A stretch of 64,000 nt of DNA. Source: an uncultured Paracoccaceae bacterium (lineage in GTDB: Bacteria > Pseudomonadota > Alphaproteobacteria > Rhodobacterales > Rhodobacteraceae). The notes under the pieces are model-generated. The model was not told the DNA's origin, made no database searches, and saw only the letters and a program-made list of their open reading frames with translations. Location of the stretch: positions 434,001 through 498,000 of the forward strand of contig CATOSB010000011.1 of NCBI GenBank assembly GCA_951812305.1, read 5' to 3'. Position numbers and translations under genes: made by a program. This document shows, piece after piece, positions 51,886 to 60,576 of the stretch; within the stretch, counting starts at the first letter, position 1; every line of letters begins with the position of its first letter.

Positions 51886-52014
51886 ATGCTGCGCACAATC
51901 CGCATTGGAAGCTGTGTGTCCGTGCAGGGCACATTCGTAAGAAAACTGCTGAACGGGCAGATCTCAGTTCGCGTAGGCGACAAGATTTTTTCAGGCTATC
52001 CAGTAGTCTCATAA
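51886..52014 (+). CDS. Small 42-residue protein, putative
   Basis: A 43-codon frame starts at ATG 51886 with AGGGG about ten bases upstream. It encodes MLRTIRIGSCVSVQGTFVRK then LLNGQISVRVGDKIFSGYPVVS. The beta-rich pattern (IRIGSCVSVQG; ISVRVGDKIFSGYPV) and the good ribosome site make it a plausible gene, but I assign no function. It lies alone in the gap between mutT and the convergent infB. The preceding 150 bp (51732-51885) is AT-richer and may hold its promoter; no clear -35/-10 pair was found. Confidence 0.5.
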   Translation: MLRTIRIGSCVSVQGTFVRKLLNGQISVRVGDKIFSGYPVVS

Positions 52015-52052
52015 ACCGCAAAGTATCACTGCGGTTAAATTCACCGGATGAC

Positions 52053-52076
52053 CGGCATCCCGCCAAGCGGGTGCCG
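52053..52076. terminator. Hairpin between the small gene and infB
   Basis: CGGCATCCCGC (52053-52063) and GCGGGTGCCG (52067-52076) pair with one bulged base and a CAA loop. It sits 11 bp past the infB stop on the minus strand and about 40 bp past the small gene. It lacks a T-run, so it may act as a bidirectional 3' hairpin. Confidence 0.5.
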
Positions 52077-52087
52077 ATACCTCTGGC

Positions 52088-54571
52088 TTATGTCAGTGAA
52101 CGCTCAACCTCTTCCCGTTCGAAAATCTCGATGACATCGCCCTGTCGGATATCGTCGTAGTTTTCAAACGCCATGCCGCATTCCTGGCCGGACTGCACCT
52201 CTGCAACTTCGTCCTTGAAGCGCTTTAGCGTTTTTAGTGTGCCTTCGTGGATCACGACATTGTCGCGCAACAGGCGCACATCGGCGGACCGTCGCGCAAC
52301 GCCCTCGGTCACAAGACAGCCAGCGACATTGCCGACCTTGGAAACGCGGAAGACTTCCTTGATCTCGGCATAGCCGATGAAGTTCTCGCGAACTTCGGCG
52401 GAAAGCAATCCAGATGCCGCCGCTTTCACGTCGTCAACCAGATCGTAGATGACCGAGTAGTACCGGATTTCGACGCCCTTCTGGTTTGCCGTGTTTCGTG
52501 CCGAAGCGTTGGCGCGGACGTTGAAGCCCATAACCGGCGCACCCGAGGCCTCGGCCAGACCGATATCAGTTTCAGTGATCGCGCCCACGCCCGAATGCAA
52601 AACGCGCACCCGAACTTCGTCGTTTCCGATTTTTTCCATCGCCTGATTGATGGCCTCAGCAGAGCCCTGTACGTCCGCCTTAACCAGAATGGGCAGCGCA
52701 ACATTCTCGTCGGCTTTTGCGTTCGCCATCAGCTGTTCCAGCGTCGTGGCGGCACCGGCAGCAGCGCGTTTATCCTTGGCAGCTTGTTCGCGGTATTCCG
52801 CAATCTCGCGGGCCTGCGCTTCGGTATCGACCACGTTCAAAACATCCCCGGCTTCAGGCGTGCCGTTCAGACCCAAAACTTCGACCGGAACGGAAGGTCC
52901 GGCCTCTTTCACCCGATCACCCTGATCGTTGACCAACGCGCGGACTTTGCCCCACTGCTCGCCAACGACGAAGATATCGCCCTGGCGAAGCGTGCCATTC
53001 TGCACAAGAACCGTGGCTACCGGGCCTCTGCCCACATCAAGTTGCGCCTCGATCACCGCACCAGATGCCGCTCGCTTGGGGTTGGCTTTGAGTTCCAGAA
53101 TTTCCGCCTGCAGAGCAATCGCTTCCAATAGCTGATCAAGACCAGTGCCGTTGATGGCCGAAACTTCAACGTCCTGAACTTCGCCCGACATTTTCTCGAC
53201 AATCACTTCGTGCTGAAGCAGGTCGGTCCGTACTTTGTCGGGTTCGGCCGCCGGCAAATCGATTTTGTTGATCGCCACAATCATTGGCACTTCGGCGGCT
53301 TTGGCGTGGTTAATCGCCTCGATGGTTTGCGGCATCACCGCGTCATCTGCTGCGACAACCAGCACGACAATATCCGTCACTTGTGCACCGCGTGCGCGCA
53401 TGGACGTAAATGCCGCGTGACCCGGAGTGTCGAGGAACGTCAACTTATTGCCGTCCTGTTCAACCTGATAGGCGCCGATATGCTGGGTGATGCCACCGGC
53501 CTCGCCCGCGACAACCTTGGCGTTGCGGATCGCATCCAGAACAGAGGTTTTGCCATGATCGACATGGCCCATAACCGTGATAACCGGCGGACGATCGACA
53601 AGGTCATCATCTTTGTCTTTGACGGTATCAATCACGTCTTCAACGTCAGCATCGGATACGCGCACGACGTTGTGACCGAATTCCTCGACGATCAGTTCCG
53701 CAGTGTCGGCGTCGATGGATTGGTTTTGCGTCAGCATCATATCGTTGTTCATCAGCGCCTTGATCACGTCCGGCACGCGTTCGGCCATACGGTTGGCCAG
53801 TTCGCCAACAGCGATGGATTCCGGGATCTGAACGTCGCGAATGATCTTTTCGCGTGGCTCTCCACCGCCCAGAGCCTTTTGCCGGGCGCGTTCCTGTTTC
53901 CGCTTCATCGCGGCAAGCGAGCGCTGGCGCCCTTCGCCACCCGCTGTCGCGGTGGAAAGGGTCAGCTTGCCCGAACGACGGCCACCACCATCATTGCGTC
54001 CGCCCCGACCAGGTTTGGCGCGGTCGCGATTTTCACGCTCACGATCAGGTTTCTTCGGCGCTGGTGACGGCTTCCCACCACCGCGCGGCTCTTCCGCTGG
54101 GACTGGGGCCGCCTTGGCTTGCACTTCCGCAACTTTTTCGGCGGCTTCTCGTTCCAGTCGCCGCTTGTCCTCTTCTTCCTTCGCTTTCAGCGCCTCTTCA
54201 CGCTCGCGTTCTGCCTGCTCTTTCGCTTCGGCTTCTTCACGGCGGCGCTGGCGCTCTTCTTCACGCGCCTTTTCTTCTTCTTCACGCTTTGCGGTGTCTT
54301 CCGCCTCGCGTGCCTTGGCAGCTGCAAGCGCCTTTTTACGGCGTTCCAGTTCGGCTTCAGTCAGTCCAGCCGGCCGCTTACTTGGATCAGATGACGGCGC
54401 AGGTGTGGCAGCGGGGGCAGAACTTGCCCCGGGCTTGGGCACGACAACGCGCTTGCGCTTGGTCTCAACCACGACATTCTTCGTCCGTCCGTGGCTGAAG
54501 CTTTGCTTCACCTGCCCGGAACGGGCACCGCCACGAAGGCCAAGAGTCTTTTTGCCGTCAGTATCGCTCAT
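52088..54571 (-). CDS. infB: Translation initiation factor IF-2
   Basis: The 827-residue IF-2 brings fMet-tRNA to the 30S subunit. The long N-terminal region (about residues 1-240) has a highly charged Glu/Arg/Lys-Ala coiled stretch, typical for alphaproteobacteria. The GTPase domain has G1 VMGHVDHGKTSVLDAI, G2 GGITQHIGAYQV, G3 DTPGHAAF, G4 VAINKIDLP and G5 SAING. The C-terminal domains end EIFEREEVERSLT. The start overlaps the ylxR stop by 4 bp. It is the last gene of the rimP operon. Confidence 0.97.
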   Translation of the reverse strand: MSDTDGKKTLGLRGGARSGQVKQSFSHGRTKNVVVETKRKRVVVPKPGASSAPAATPAPSSDPSKRPAGLTEAELERRKKALAAAKAREAEDTAKREEEEKAREEERQRRREEAEAKEQAEREREEALKAKEEEDKRRLEREAAEKVAEVQAKAAPVPAEEPRGGGKPSPAPKKPDRERENRDRAKPGRGGRNDGGGRRSGKLTLSTATAGGEGRQRSLAAMKRKQERARQKALGGGEPREKIIRDVQIPESIAVGELANRMAERVPDVIKALMNNDMMLTQNQSIDADTAELIVEEFGHNVVRVSDADVEDVIDTVKDKDDDLVDRPPVITVMGHVDHGKTSVLDAIRNAKVVAGEAGGITQHIGAYQVEQDGNKLTFLDTPGHAAFTSMRARGAQVTDIVVLVVAADDAVMPQTIEAINHAKAAEVPMIVAINKIDLPAAEPDKVRTDLLQHEVIVEKMSGEVQDVEVSAINGTGLDQLLEAIALQAEILELKANPKRAASGAVIEAQLDVGRGPVATVLVQNGTLRQGDIFVVGEQWGKVRALVNDQGDRVKEAGPSVPVEVLGLNGTPEAGDVLNVVDTEAQAREIAEYREQAAKDKRAAAGAATTLEQLMANAKADENVALPILVKADVQGSAEAINQAMEKIGNDEVRVRVLHSGVGAITETDIGLAEASGAPVMGFNVRANASARNTANQKGVEIRYYSVIYDLVDDVKAAASGLLSAEVRENFIGYAEIKEVFRVSKVGNVAGCLVTEGVARRSADVRLLRDNVVIHEGTLKTLKRFKDEVAEVQSGQECGMAFENYDDIRQGDVIEIFEREEVERSLT

Positions 54572-55197
54572 GTGGTCTTCTTACCCTTTCCGGTGGATTT
54601 CCCACCGCTCATGTCGCGCAAGCCCTGAAGCCGCGTGGCATCCTCTATAACACGTTTGCTGAGTCTGCCAGTGGCAAGAGCGCAATGTATAACGATATCG
54701 CGCCCAAAGGACAAACCCAATTCATCTGCCGATAAACAGCCGATATATCGACCATTTTCCGGAGTCGAAAGCTTCGATTTCCCCCGGCCAGAACCGTCCA
54801 AGGCCTGGATCAAAACCTCCACCTCGCCCTGATCCAGCCAAGCCTTTACTTTCTCGTATCCGGCGACGGCCTGACCTGCCTTTCGGGCCATTGCGATGCC
54901 GTCAGTGACACGACGGGCAAGCTGGCGCTCAATTTCGTCCACGAAACCATCCGGAACAGTCACCGCGTTCTTCGCGGCGCGGGAAAACAGGCCCTTCTCT
55001 ATCACGGTCTCTAAAGCGTTGCGGTTGGAGGAAACCCATATTCCACGCCCGGGCAACCGTTCCATAATATCTGGTACCACGACATTTTCAGGCCCGACGA
55101 CAAAGCGGATCAGCCCGCCCTTGGGCTGGCTGTCACCGGTGGCGATGCAACGCCGCTCCGGCTCAGTTCTGGATTTCTGCCGACCTCCGCGGGTCAA
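54568..55197 (-). CDS. YlxR-family RNA-binding protein (nusA-infB operon)
   Basis: The 209-residue protein has an N-terminal YlxR/DUF448 domain (ERRCIATGDSQPKGGLIRFVVGPENVVVPDIMERLPGRGIWV) and a C-terminal L7Ae-like half (GIAMARKAGQAVAGYEKV). This two-domain form is usual in alphaproteobacteria. YlxR homologues bind RNA and are tied to RNase P or transcription. The start is TTG at 55197, giving TRGGRQKSRTEPERRC as in relatives. It sits between nusA (18-bp gap) and infB (4-bp overlap). Confidence 0.88.
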   Translation of the reverse strand: MTRGGRQKSRTEPERRCIATGDSQPKGGLIRFVVGPENVVVPDIMERLPGRGIWVSSNRNALETVIEKGLFSRAAKNAVTVPDGFVDEIERQLARRVTDGIAMARKAGQAVAGYEKVKAWLDQGEVEVLIQALDGSGRGKSKLSTPENGRYIGCLSADELGLSFGRDIVIHCALATGRLSKRVIEDATRLQGLRDMSGGKSTGKGKKTT

Positions 55198-55215
55198 GCG
55201 CGCAACTGGGGGCCA

Positions 55216-56844
55216 TCAGGCCCCCGCCTCCTCAGCTACGGTTTCGCCCTCGCCTTCTTCGGCTTCTTCCTCGTCCTGAATCAGATCGTTTGGATCGACC
55301 CATCCCAACTGAATCCGCGCCGTCATGACCATAACTTGCGCCTCTTCCAAAGCGACATCGAATTTCTCGAGAATGCCGTCGTCCTTTACGCGTTCGCCGT
55401 CAACGGTCGTCCAGCCTCCGGCCAGTTCCCAATCGGCACAAGTCGCAAAGTCTTCCAACGTCTTAACACCATCTTCGGCAAGCGCCTCGATCATCTGCGG
55501 TGTCAGACCTTCGAACGAAACGAGGCTGTCTTCCACGCCAAGTTCTCGTGCATGTTCAAGCGCCTTGCGGTTTTGTTCTTCGATAAAGTCGCGCGCCCTC
55601 GCCTGAAGCTCATTCGCAGTATCGTCGTCGACACCCTCAATGACCGTCAGTTCATCCAATTCGACATAGGCGACTTCTTCCAGGTTCGTGAACCCTTCGG
55701 AAACCAGCAACTGGGCGAAGAACTCGTCCAGATCCAGCGTTTCCATAAACAGCTTGGTGCGCTCTTCGAATTCGGCCTGACGGCGCTGGCTTTCTTCCTC
55801 TTCTGTCATGATATCGATGTCTAGATTGGTCAACTGGCTTGCCAGCCGAACATTCTGACCGCGGCGACCGATTGCCAGCGACAGTTGATCGTCAGGAACC
55901 ACAACTTCGATCCGTTCAGCTTCTTCATCCAGTACAACCTTGGAAACCTCTGCGGGTTGCAGCGCGTTCACTAGGAAGGTCGGCGCATCTTCGTTCCACG
56001 GAATGATGTCGATCTTTTCGCCCTGAAGCTCGTTTACGACCGCCTGAACGCGGCTGCCACGCATACCGACGCAGGCACCGACCGGGTCAATCGAACCGTC
56101 ATAGGAAATAACCGCGATTTTGGCGCGGCTGCCCGGGTCGCGGGCGACTGCTTTGATGTCAATGATGCCGTCGTAAATCTCCGGCACTTCCATCTTAAAG
56201 AGCTCTGCCATGAATTCCGGCGCGGTACGGGAAAGGAAAATCTGCGGCCCGCGCGGTTCACGTCGCACATCTTTGATGTAGCACCGGATCCGGTCGCCGG
56301 GCCGATAGCTTTCGCGCCCGATCTTTTCATTGCGTCGCACCACGCCCTCACCGGGGCTCAGATCGACAACGACATTGCCGTATTCTTCGCGCTTGACCGC
56401 AACATTGATAATCGTTCCGGTCTTATCCTTGTAATCCTCAAACTGGCGATCACGTTCCGCTTCGCGGACTTTCTGCAAAATGACCTGCTTGGCCGACTGT
56501 GCTGCGATCCGACCCATGTCAACCGGCGGCACTTCCTCAATGAACTGGTCGCCAACCTTTGGATCGTCAAGATACTGCTTGGCTTGCTCGACAGTGAATT
56601 CAGCCTGGTAATTCTCAAGCTCTTCCTCTTCGACCACCGTGCGCACCCGCGTAAAGCTCGCCTTACCTGTCTTGCGGTCGATGGCGACACGGATGTCCAT
56701 CTCGGCGCCGTAACGGCTCTTGGCTGCCCGCGCGAGGCTTTCTTCCATCGCTTCGACGACCAATTCCGGTTCGATCATCTTTTCGCGTGCCACCGCCTCT
56801 GCGGTCTGCAAAAGCTCCAGCTGGTTGGCAGATGTGATTGCCAT
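55216..56844 (-). CDS. nusA: Transcription termination/antitermination factor NusA
   Basis: The 542-residue protein has an N-terminal RNA polymerase-binding domain (residues 1-125), an S1 domain (GTIINVAVKREEYGNVVVDLSPGEGVV) and KH domains (VGACVGMRGSRVQAVVNELQGEKIDIIPW; LAIGRRGQNVRLASQLT). Two acidic C-terminal helix-hairpin repeats follow (LLVSEGFTNLEEVAYV; LAEDGVKTLEDFATCADWEL). It modulates pausing, intrinsic termination and antitermination. It follows rimP after 4 bp. Confidence 0.97.
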   Translation of the reverse strand: MAITSANQLELLQTAEAVAREKMIEPELVVEAMEESLARAAKSRYGAEMDIRVAIDRKTGKASFTRVRTVVEEEELENYQAEFTVEQAKQYLDDPKVGDQFIEEVPPVDMGRIAAQSAKQVILQKVREAERDRQFEDYKDKTGTIINVAVKREEYGNVVVDLSPGEGVVRRNEKIGRESYRPGDRIRCYIKDVRREPRGPQIFLSRTAPEFMAELFKMEVPEIYDGIIDIKAVARDPGSRAKIAVISYDGSIDPVGACVGMRGSRVQAVVNELQGEKIDIIPWNEDAPTFLVNALQPAEVSKVVLDEEAERIEVVVPDDQLSLAIGRRGQNVRLASQLTNLDIDIMTEEEESQRRQAEFEERTKLFMETLDLDEFFAQLLVSEGFTNLEEVAYVELDELTVIEGVDDDTANELQARARDFIEEQNRKALEHARELGVEDSLVSFEGLTPQMIEALAEDGVKTLEDFATCADWELAGGWTTVDGERVKDDGILEKFDVALEEAQVMVMTARIQLGWVDPNDLIQDEEEAEEGEGETVAEEAGA

Positions 56845-56848
56845 GTCT

Positions 56849-57421
56849 TTAGTCCTCCTTAGCGACCTCTTCGGTCTCTATCTCGTCAAATTCGTCTTCG
56901 TTCAGAACACCTGCGGCTTTGCGCTGGCGCAGCATTTCGCGGATCAGATCGTCGGTCAGAACCAGTTTCGCATCGGACAGCCAATCGAAATTCAATCCAA
57001 TTGTGCCCTCGTCAACATTCACCAGTACTTCGTTGCCTTCGACCCCAGCCAACACGCCCTTAAAGCGTTTGCGCCCGTCGATCAGATCGGTGGTCTCCAG
57101 CTTCGCTTCGTATCCTTCAAAGGTCTCAAAATCCTTCAGACGGGTCAGCGGTCGGTCGATCCCGGGGCTGGACACCTCCAGCGTGAACGCGTCCTCAATC
57201 GGGTCCTCGACATCAAGATGCACGCTGACCGCAGTTGAAATTGCAGCGCAATCATCAACTTCAATTCCGCCTTCAGGCTTTTCAGCCATGATCTGCACCG
57301 TCGGCGTCTTGCCACCCATGAACCGCACACGCACCAGTTCATACCCCAAGCCTTCAATGATGGGGGTGATGATCTCGGCCAACCGGCGATCCATACTAGC
57401 TTTGGCAACAAGTTCAGACAT
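56849..57421 (-). CDS. rimP: Ribosome maturation factor RimP
   Basis: RimP assists 30S subunit maturation. The 190-residue product has the family signatures IITPIIEGLGYELVRVRFMGG, LQIMAEKPEGGIEVDDCAAIS-type strands and YTLEVSSPGIDRPL-like VSSPGIDRPLTRLKDFE. It has an acidic C-terminal tail (EDEFDEIETEEVAKED). The ATG at 57421 is preceded by GGAA, which lies directly after a terminator-like hairpin on the same strand. It heads the rimP-nusA-ylxR-infB operon. Confidence 0.94.
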   Translation of the reverse strand: MSELVAKASMDRRLAEIITPIIEGLGYELVRVRFMGGKTPTVQIMAEKPEGGIEVDDCAAISTAVSVHLDVEDPIEDAFTLEVSSPGIDRPLTRLKDFETFEGYEAKLETTDLIDGRKRFKGVLAGVEGNEVLVNVDEGTIGLNFDWLSDAKLVLTDDLIREMLRQRKAAGVLNEDEFDEIETEEVAKED

Positions 57422-57434
57422 TATTTCCAAGCAC

Positions 57435-57458
57435 AAAAAAACGGGCGCGCGGCCCGTT
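57435..57458 (-). terminator. Intrinsic terminator or attenuator in the rimP leader
   Basis: Reading the minus strand, AACGGGC pairs with GCCCGTT around a CGCGC loop and is followed by seven T. The T-run ends 13 nt before the rimP ATG, leaving only the ribosome site between them. It could end the GyrI-like transcript, but there is no room for a rimP promoter after it. Transcripts reaching rimP must therefore pass through it. Confidence 0.8.
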
Positions 57459-57572
57459 GATGTTTCCCGGTGGAGCCTTGGGGGTGGAAGCCGAGGCGCC
57501 GCTGTTGAAAGGGGATATACGTATCGCCGCCTGAGTCTGCAAGGGGTGAAATTTACTTCACAGACGAGGTAT

Positions 57573-58049
57573 TCAATCTTTGGAAATTGGCAACCAGACT
57601 TGGATCATCCGTGCTTCTTCCGTCGCTTCAGGGTCTTCTGGGTAGACTTCGAACACCGCACCTTCCCGAATAATGCAACCCGAGGCAGGCAGCCAATCAC
57701 AGAACACCCAGTCAAAATGCGCCGGAATCTCCGCAAAAGGCACGCGCTTTGCGAACCGTGCGTACCGCCCTGCGGACAACGTGATGATGCAACCGCCCTT
57801 GGGTTTGACATCGTTGCTTAAGACTTCATATCCCGCGCCATAGCTGAACCCGCCATCTTCGGTCTGGCCATATGAGACGCCGAATGCTTCGTCGCGGTTC
57901 AGACCGTCAACGTCAAAATCATGCTGCCAAAGTTGGCCCCAAAGCTTCGGAATCTCGTGTCGATTTGCCATTGTAAAATCTTTGGCCAACGCCACGACAT
58001 ACCTTTCGGGCATTTCGACAAATTCAGGATCGGCGAAAGAAACAGACAT
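57573..58049 (-). CDS. GyrI-like small-molecule-binding domain protein
   Basis: The 158-residue stand-alone GyrI/AraC-effector-binding-like protein reads VEMPERYVVALAKDFTMANRHEIPKLWGQLW, AFGVSYGQ, GAGYEVLS, LSAGRYARFAKRVPFAEIPAHFDWVFCDWLP and FEVYPEDPEATEEARMIQVWLPI. The family binds diverse small ligands, and no DNA-binding domain is attached. It is followed on the minus strand by 136 bp with only the rimP-leader hairpin. Upstream is the interrupted VOC gene. Confidence 0.8.
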   Translation of the reverse strand: MSVSFADPEFVEMPERYVVALAKDFTMANRHEIPKLWGQLWQHDFDVDGLNRDEAFGVSYGQTEDGGFSYGAGYEVLSNDVKPKGGCIITLSAGRYARFAKRVPFAEIPAHFDWVFCDWLPASGCIIREGAVFEVYPEDPEATEEARMIQVWLPISKD

Positions 58050-58276
58050 AGAGAATTCCCGTCGGTCTGGGCGCAGCTTAACTTGCCGGTTCCCACAATT
58101 CTATCGCATTCCCTTCTGGATCATTCAGATGCGCGAACTTGCCGATGCCTTCCATCTCAGATTCGTTGAACACCTTTATCCCGGCTTTTTGAAGCTGTGC
58201 GATCATCGCCGCCAAATCGGCCACCCGGAAATTGACCATAAATTGCTTGTCCGCAGGAAAATAGTCGGTGTCCGCC

Positions 58277-59466
58277 CTTACCACCCTTCAAAATTTCCGG
58301 ATCTGATTTGACGTTTGTCTGATCTGTGTGATTCAAGGAGTCTCCACTGCTGATATTGGAGGCTGGTTTGTTGGGAAATGTTTGTTTTTCAGAGCTTTAT
58401 TCGAAGGTTGAGGCGGATTTTCAGGACCGCTTGCTCGGGTATCACAAGTCGCGCCGGGAGGGATTGTGCATCATAGCAAGCGTGATTTTGAACACGCGCA
58501 GCGTCAATCTGATGGAAAATGCGGCTGCTCTGCCCCGCGATATCGGCTCTGTGGACCACCGCTATCAATACATTTCGCGGGTTCTGGGCAATCCTCACAT
58601 CGATACTGATGAGATCATGCAGGCCTATGTTGGTGAAATTTTCCGCCGCCAGTGTGAGGCCGGAGAAACGATTGTGGTGGCCCTTGATCAAAGCAAGCTC
58701 AACGAAGGGCATGAGGTTTTGATGTTATCGGTGCGGATGCGGGATCGGGCCCTCCCGGTCGCCTGGCGTGTACGCCAGACCAAAGGGCCGATTGGATGGC
58801 GCGTGCAACATGAGCTTTTGGAAGCAGTCCGCCCATGGCTCCCGGCGGATGCGCGTGTGTTGCTGGCGGGAGATCGGTTTTATGGAACCGCCCGATTGGT
58901 CGCATGGTGCCAGGAGGCTGGATGGGACTACCGGCTGCGCATGAAGGGAAATATCACACTGCAACATCAGGGTGGCGAGATGATGACGCGCGAAATTGCC
59001 CAACTGATGCCCGAAGGGCTTGTAAACGCTGAGCTTTACGGAACGGGCGTCTTTAGCAACATTGGAGTGCTTCACGAAGAGGGGCACAAAGAGCCTTGGA
59101 TTATTGCCATGAATGCAGCACCGTCCGAGTACAAGGTGCTCGATTATGGAATGCGTTGGGGAATTGAAGCCATGTTCTCCGACTTCAAAACCCGGGGCTT
59201 TGAAATTACTCAAAGCCAGATCAAAAAGCCGGATCGATTGGCCCGCCTCATTTTGGTGCTGGCAATCGCCATGTACTGGGCTGTTTCAACCGGAGCAAAC
59301 GAAGAGCACCACGTCGCAATACGCGGCGAAAAAAGGGGATTCGAAAAGCCCGAAGGTCCTTATGCTCTCTCTTCAAGACAGGCCTTCGTGCTATCCGACG
59401 ATGCCTCGCAGGTTATGCCAAAATCCCCAAGCTCTGGGATGTCTGGCTAAATTGAAGGGTGGTAAG
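58277..59466 (+). mobile_element. IS4-family element
   Basis: The element is 1190 bp. Both ends read CTTACCACCCTTCAA inward. The flanking direct repeats are GTGTCCGCC (9 bp) at 58268-58276 and 59467-59475, consistent with the 9-12 bp duplications of the family. It carries one transposase gene on the plus strand and interrupts a VOC protein gene. Confidence 0.93.
58356..59450 (+). CDS. IS4-family transposase
   Basis: The DDE transposase has VVALDQSKLNEGHEVLM (first Asp), VLLAGDRFYGTARLV (second Asp) and YGMRWGIEAMFSDFKTRGFE. The last contains the YREK signature with spacing Y-2-R-3-E-6-K that defines the family. The frame is open from a TTG at 58356 for 364 codons. The exact start is uncertain, since no good ATG precedes the conserved FSELYSKVEADFQDRLL. 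Confidence 0.9.
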   Translation: MEAGLLGNVCFSELYSKVEADFQDRLLGYHKSRREGLCIIASVILNTRSVNLMENAAALPRDIGSVDHRYQYISRVLGNPHIDTDEIMQAYVGEIFRRQCEAGETIVVALDQSKLNEGHEVLMLSVRMRDRALPVAWRVRQTKGPIGWRVQHELLEAVRPWLPADARVLLAGDRFYGTARLVAWCQEAGWDYRLRMKGNITLQHQGGEMMTREIAQLMPEGLVNAELYGTGVFSNIGVLHEEGHKEPWIIAMNAAPSEYKVLDYGMRWGIEAMFSDFKTRGFEITQSQIKKPDRLARLILVLAIAMYWAVSTGANEEHHVAIRGEKRGFEKPEGPYALSSRQAFVLSDDASQVMPKSPSSGMSG

Positions 59467-59814
59467 GTGTCCGCCGCAAATGGTGAAAAGACGGTTATGC
59501 CCGCCTCTGTCGTCCAAGGCACGCCACTGGCATCCGTTGGCACCAACGAGATCCCAAGATGATCTTTGTACCATTCTGCGAGCGCGCCCGGGTTTTCAGA
59601 ACGGAAAAACAGGCCGCCGATTCCCAAGACCTTTTGCATTTTGTCCTCCTGCCGTTTGCATTCAGCCTAACCGAAGGCGTGGGTATGTGAAATCACAACA
59701 ATCATCGGTGAAAAACGACGCCAAATTTTCATTCCGCGTCGATTTTGCACTGTTTTCCGAATTCAACCCACGTTAGGACGGCCCGGAACTTGAGTCGAAA
59801 AGAGAGATACGCCG

Positions 59815-60576
59815 ATGAAGGTCCTCGTGCCGGTCAAGCGCGTGATCGATTACAACGTGAAAGTCCGCGTGAAGGCGGATGGCAGCGGTGTCGATCTCGC
59901 CAACGTGAAAATGTCGATGAACCCCTTTGACGAAATCGCCGTCGAAGAGGCCATTCGCCTGAAAGAGGCTGGTAAAGCCGAAGAAATTATCGCCGTTTCC
60001 GTCGGCGTGAAGCAAAATCAGGAAACGCTGCGCACGGCGCTAGCGATGGGCGCGGATCGCGCCATTCTGGTGATCGCCGCCGACGATGTTCACACTGACA
60101 TTGAACCGTTGGCCGTAGCCAAAATCCTAAAAGGCATTGTCGATGAAGAGCAGCCAGGACTTGTTCTCTGCGGCAAACAGGCTATCGACAACGACATGAA
60201 CGCCACCGGCCAGATGCTGGCCGCATTATTAGGCTGGTCGCAGGGCACTTTTGCATCAGAGGTTTCGGTCGAGGGTGACCATGCGGTCGTGACCCGCGAA
60301 GTTGATGGCGGGCTTCAGACCATCAAGGTGCAGATGCCGACGATCATCACGGTTGATCTGCGATTGAACGAGCCACGCTATGCCAGCTTGCCCAACATTA
60401 TGAAGGCGAAGAAAAAGCCGCTGGATGAAAAAACACCCGAAAACTACGGCGTTGATGCCAGCCCACGGCTGGAAATCCTCAAAACGGACGAACCGGAGAG
60501 CCGCAAGGCCGGTGTAATTGTCGGCTCCGTTGACGAACTGATCACGAAGCTCAAAGACGAAGCGGGGGTAATCTGA
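59815..60576 (+). CDS. etfB: Electron transfer flavoprotein, beta subunit
   Basis: The 253-residue EtfB begins MKVLVPVKRVIDYNVKVRVK and has the nucleotide-binding region DEIAVEEAIRLKEAGKAEEIIAVSVG and LVLCGKQAIDNDMNATGQMLAALLGW. It has the C-terminal arm used for dehydrogenase docking (LRLNEPRYASLPNIMKAKKKP). With EtfA it accepts electrons from acyl-CoA dehydrogenases and passes them to ETF-ubiquinone oxidoreductase. GAGAGA lies upstream. The 175-bp gap before it probably holds its promoter. Confidence 0.97.
   Translation: MKVLVPVKRVIDYNVKVRVKADGSGVDLANVKMSMNPFDEIAVEEAIRLKEAGKAEEIIAVSVGVKQNQETLRTALAMGADRAILVIAADDVHTDIEPLAVAKILKGIVDEEQPGLVLCGKQAIDNDMNATGQMLAALLGWSQGTFASEVSVEGDHAVVTREVDGGLQTIKVQMPTIITVDLRLNEPRYASLPNIMKAKKKPLDEKTPENYGVDASPRLEILKTDEPESRKAGVIVGSVDELITKLKDEAGVI

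Larger units (their letters stand above)
58078..59639 (-). pseudogene. VOC-family (glyoxalase-like) protein, split by IS4-family element
   Basis: The 5' part (59639-59467) encodes LGIGGLFFRSENPGALAEWYKDHLGI..FSPFAADT. The 3' part (58267-58078) continues DYFPADKQFMVNFRVADLAAMIAQLQKAG and FAHLNDPEGNAIELWEP, with the metal-binding Glu near the end. Deleting 58277-59466 and one GTGTCCGCC repeat gives 120 continuous codons, typical of single-domain VOC proteins. The substrate is unknown. The split separates the metal-binding halves, so neither fragment should work. Confidence 0.93.
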
